Below are positions 5,206 through 6,736 of a stretch of 6,736 nucleotides of DNA, in pieces. A model generated the notes under the pieces. That model had not been told where the DNA came from and ran no database searches. It was given only the letters and a program-made list of their open reading frames with translations. Origin of the DNA: Faeciplasma sp964650705 (GTDB lineage Bacteria > Bacillota > Clostridia > Oscillospirales > Ruminococcaceae); contig CAZYUJ010000020.1 in NCBI GenBank assembly GCA_964650705.1, forward strand, positions 1 through 6,736. Reading direction: 5' to 3'. Both the position numbers and the translations under genes were made by a program. How positions within the stretch are numbered: the stretch's first letter is position 1; the number at the start of each line of letters is the position of its first letter.

Positions 5206-5260
5206 TCCTCCGAACTGAAATTTGACTTTACCCAAAATCAAATTTCAAAAAATCGGAGGA
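5206..5260 (+). promoter_or_regulatory. hairpin sequestering the Shine-Dalgarno of the sigma-like gene
   Basis: TCCTCCGA (5206-5213) is the exact complement of TCGGAGGA (5253-5260), which contains the GGAGG used by ATG 5268. Inside, GAAATTTGA (5217-5225) pairs with TCAAATTTC (5238-5246), extended by TTT/AAA. The ribosome site is thus buried in a long stem-loop. A second copy of CCAAAATCAAATTT at 5275-5288, in the coding start, can compete for the upstream arm. Confidence 0.75.
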
Positions 5261-5267
5261 AAACATA

Positions 5268-5813
5268 ATGACAACCAAAATCAAATTTGAACTTGAACAG
5301 GCTTTCAAGGCAGAGTGCAAGGTGATCGACCTCAAGCACGAATACACCGGATACAGAGAGAACATCAGATGGGCAATCGCTACAGCCCTTACAGAAGCAG
5401 TCCTCAGATCGAAGTACAGCGAGATCGTTGCACAGTATGAACCGTTCATGCTTCTCACAGAAGAACACGCCAAGATCTTCGTGCAATTCCATAGTAATGA
5501 AAGAAAACACAAAATGCGCAACGCAGAGCACGGTGATGCTTTCGGCTATGAAGATGGCGAAATGGAGAAGTACCACCCCGAACTGATTGAGAATCCTTTT
5601 GACCGTCTTTTTGACGATCAAAGTGATTCCGATGATTTGTATAAGGCGTTGGACAAGCTGAAGCCTACCCGCCGTGAAAGGGTTATCAAGCACTACATAC
5701 ACGGCATCAGCATCGTTGAAATTGCAGAGCAAGAGGGGGTATCTCCCCAGGCAGTTCAGCAGAGTATCGCTCGCTCACTAAATCTTTTGAAAAATTTTTT
5801 GAAAAAACGTTGA
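5268..5813 (+). CDS. sigma-70 region 4-like protein (element-type sigma factor)
   Basis: This encodes 181 residues. The C-terminus (about 124-180) is a sigma-70 region 4 helix-turn-helix: LYKALDKLKPTRRERVIKHY, then HGISIVEIAEQEGVSPQAVQ (145-164) and SIARSLNLLKNFLKK. This part recognises -35 DNA in sigma factors. The N-terminal 120 residues have no clear region 2 and are rich in charged residues; this layout is seen in the sigma-like proteins of clostridial conjugative elements and phages. GGAGG lies 8 nt before the ATG, but in a strong stem (5206-5260), so translation is probably gated. No terminator separates it from the MazF-type gene 72 nt downstream, so the two are likely cotranscribed. 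It may be a DNA-binding regulator rather than a full sigma factor. Confidence 0.83.
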   Translation: MTTKIKFELEQAFKAECKVIDLKHEYTGYRENIRWAIATALTEAVLRSKYSEIVAQYEPFMLLTEEHAKIFVQFHSNERKHKMRNAEHGDAFGYEDGEMEKYHPELIENPFDRLFDDQSDSDDLYKALDKLKPTRRERVIKHYIHGISIVEIAEQEGVSPQAVQQSIARSLNLLKNFLKKR

Positions 5814-5885
5814 TTTTTGCCCTTTGAAATTCCGAATCAGTGAGAGGCATTGACCTCTACGATTATGAAAGTGAGAATTTACATT

Positions 5886-6416
5886 ATGGAAAACAGAAAA
5901 GTTAAGCACGGCGACATCTTTTGTTATGACTTCGGAACTAACGAGGGTTCTATCCAGAACGGCATCAGACCGGCGCTTGTTATTCAAGCTAACAACTTCA
6001 ATGCCAACAGCCCGACCACCGTTATTGCCGCTATTACCACGGCGCAGAAAGGAATGTATCTTCCTTCTCATATTTTCCTTGGCGAGCGTTACGGGCTTGA
6101 TCGTCCATCCACCGTCATGTTGGAACAGCTCCGCACGGTGAACCAAGATGATCTCGGTCCGTATATCGGAACTGTGGAAGATCACACCACCCTCAACGCT
6201 ATCTCTAAGGCACTCAAAAAGACATACGGGTTGTGGTTCTACCAAGCACCCAAGGACGATGTACGTTGTCTCTGCAGACGTTGCCTGGATGAATACAGAG
6301 ACAGCAACGAATATATCATCAGCCGTCGAGACCCGTTCCAGAAGGAAAAGGAACCCTGCGACAGATGCCGTCATCCCGGTTACGATTACGTTCTGAAACC
6401 TCGTCGCAAAAACTAA
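5886..6416 (+). CDS. MazF/PemK-type endoribonuclease with a cysteine-rich C-terminal extension
   Basis: This encodes 176 residues. The first 115 match MazF toxins, which cut mRNA at short sequences: KHGDIFCYDFG, then GIRPALVIQANNFN, SPTTVIAAITTA, PSHIFL and LEQLRT. The Arg of IRPAL (residue 28 from the chosen start) and the Thr after SP (residue 44) align with the Arg and Thr known as catalytic in Bacillus MazF. The last 50 residues add CLCRRC and a later CDRC, spaced like a zinc ribbon, in a tail that ordinary MazF proteins (about 110-120 residues) lack. ATG 5886 is chosen because the MazF core starts soon after it; upstream TTG 5850 and ATG 5865 lack usable ribosome sites, and even 5886 has only a weak GTGAG. 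A 5-bp AGAGG/CCTCT hairpin (5843-5858) precedes it. No MazE-like antitoxin gene is seen. Confidence 0.9.
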   Translation: MENRKVKHGDIFCYDFGTNEGSIQNGIRPALVIQANNFNANSPTTVIAAITTAQKGMYLPSHIFLGERYGLDRPSTVMLEQLRTVNQDDLGPYIGTVEDHTTLNAISKALKKTYGLWFYQAPKDDVRCLCRRCLDEYRDSNEYIISRRDPFQKEKEPCDRCRHPGYDYVLKPRRKN

Positions 6417-6433
6417 ATAACCATACCTAACAG

Positions 6434-6465
6434 AAAGGGCTTGCAGTTCGCTGCAGGCTCTTTTT
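6434..6465 (+). terminator. UUCG-loop intrinsic terminator after the MazF-type gene
   Basis: A 13-bp stem (6434-6446 with 6451-6463, two G-U pairs) closes a TTCG tetraloop and runs into a T-tract. Confidence 0.9.
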
Positions 6466-6517
6466 GACGTTCGCAGAAAAGTTACATTTGTGGCAATTAT
6501 AAATTTTAGCGAGATAA

Positions 6518-6546
6518 TTGTAATTTTGCCGAAAGTGTGTTATAAT
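6518..6546 (+). promoter_or_regulatory. sigma-A promoter reading off the right edge
   Basis: TTGTAA (6518-6523), a 17-base spacer and a perfect TATAAT (6541-6546) predict a start near 6553, exactly where a GCTCC-ATCAA-GGAGC hairpin begins. Confidence 0.78.
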
Positions 6547-6688
6547 GAATACGCTCCATCAAGGAGCACGACCTTTACATCACTCTTTGTATCCAAACAT
6601 CAAAGCCAGTTGAACCGTAGGACAGAGCCAAGTATCACTTACTGGAAAAGAATAACGAATTTTTTCTCCGCCGATTTTTCAGAAAATT

Positions 6689-6722
6689 GATACCAAACTT
6701 TGATACCAAAACAGTACCAAAC
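6689..6722. repeat. GATACCAAA-type iterated repeats
   Basis: GATACCAAA occurs at 6689-6697 and 6702-6710, and GTACCAAAC at 6714-6722, with a step of 12-13 bases. The regular spacing resembles iterons or tandem protein-binding sites, here within the leader of the rightmost transcript. Confidence 0.6.
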
Positions 6723-6736
6723 GGGCTGAGAACACA

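Larger units (their letters stand above)
4847..5267. other. 420-base gene-free stretch with repeats and RNA signals
   Basis: No credible coding sequence is present on either strand. In order it holds the GAF/BTAD gene terminator, tandem 19-bp repeats, a small stem-loop, an intrinsic terminator with no gene before it, a pair of competing hairpins, and the ribosome-site hairpin of the sigma-like gene. I cannot place a convincing promoter for the downstream sigma-like gene; it may start upstream of the orphan terminator. Confidence 0.7.
6417..6736. other. gene-free right end: terminator, strong promoter, coding-poor leader
   Basis: After the MazF-type stop there is a terminator, then a strong promoter at 6518-6546 and a leader that runs to the window end with no start codon and ribosome site. 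It opens with a GCTCC/GGAGC hairpin (6553-6567) and closes with TACCAAA repeats (6689-6722). The gene it serves must lie beyond 6736, or the transcript is non-coding. Confidence 0.6.

Noticed and set aside
5238..5732. Minus-strand frames opposite the sigma-like gene
   Set aside because: They are shadows of a plus-strand gene with a clear region 4 domain and a good ribosome site.
6490..6690. Plus-strand 66-codon frame at the right end
   Set aside because: It runs through the -35 and -10 of a strong promoter, so it starts upstream of the predicted transcript; no ribosome site or family match.

Overview
The window looks like accessory chromosomal or integrated-element DNA from a gut-type Clostridia (Oscillospiraceae/Ruminococcaceae-like Firmicutes). 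The signs are moderate GC, strong AGGAGG-type ribosome sites, sigma-A style TATAAT promoters, many U-tailed intrinsic terminators, and the families present (XRE regulators, SLOG, BTAD regulator, element-type sigma-like factor, MazF). No rRNA, tRNA, CRISPR array or transposase is visible. The taxonomic placement is inference.

Left part, minus strand (about 2330 down to 1). A good promoter (TTGATA-17-TATACT) starts a long, apparently structured, non-coding leader of about 230 nt. The leader ends in a terminator-like hairpin just before the ribosome site of a SLOG-fold gene (1554-2042). Next come a small XRE regulator (1248-1463) with its own promoter overlapped by a palindrome, a Nudix hydrolase (645-1133), and a gene (608 to the window edge) that encodes in one frame a GNAT acetyltransferase followed by the start of a nucleotidyltransferase domain.

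Middle part, plus strand (2340-4911). Two further XRE regulators (2393-2731, 2995-3309) and a large GAF-winged helix-BTAD transcription regulator (3434-4846) each end in their own intrinsic terminator, so they look like separate transcription units. The 2043-2392 gap holds divergent promoters and the minus-strand leader.

Right part, plus strand (4912-6736). A 350-base gene-free stretch carries tandem copies of a 19-bp repeat, a terminator with no gene before it, and an RNA hairpin that buries the Shine-Dalgarno sequence of a sigma-70-region-4 protein (5268-5813). That gene is followed without a visible terminator by a MazF-type endoribonuclease with a cysteine-rich C-terminal extension (5886-6416). 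After a UUCG-loop terminator comes a strong promoter that reads off the window through a coding-poor leader ending in TACCAAA repeats.

Functionally the window is dominated by regulators: three XRE proteins, one GAF/BTAD protein, one sigma-like factor and two candidate cis-regulatory RNAs. The most attractive candidates for undescribed biology are the SLOG-gene leader RNA (2062-2290) and the bistable ribosome-site hairpin in front of the sigma-like gene (5206-5290).
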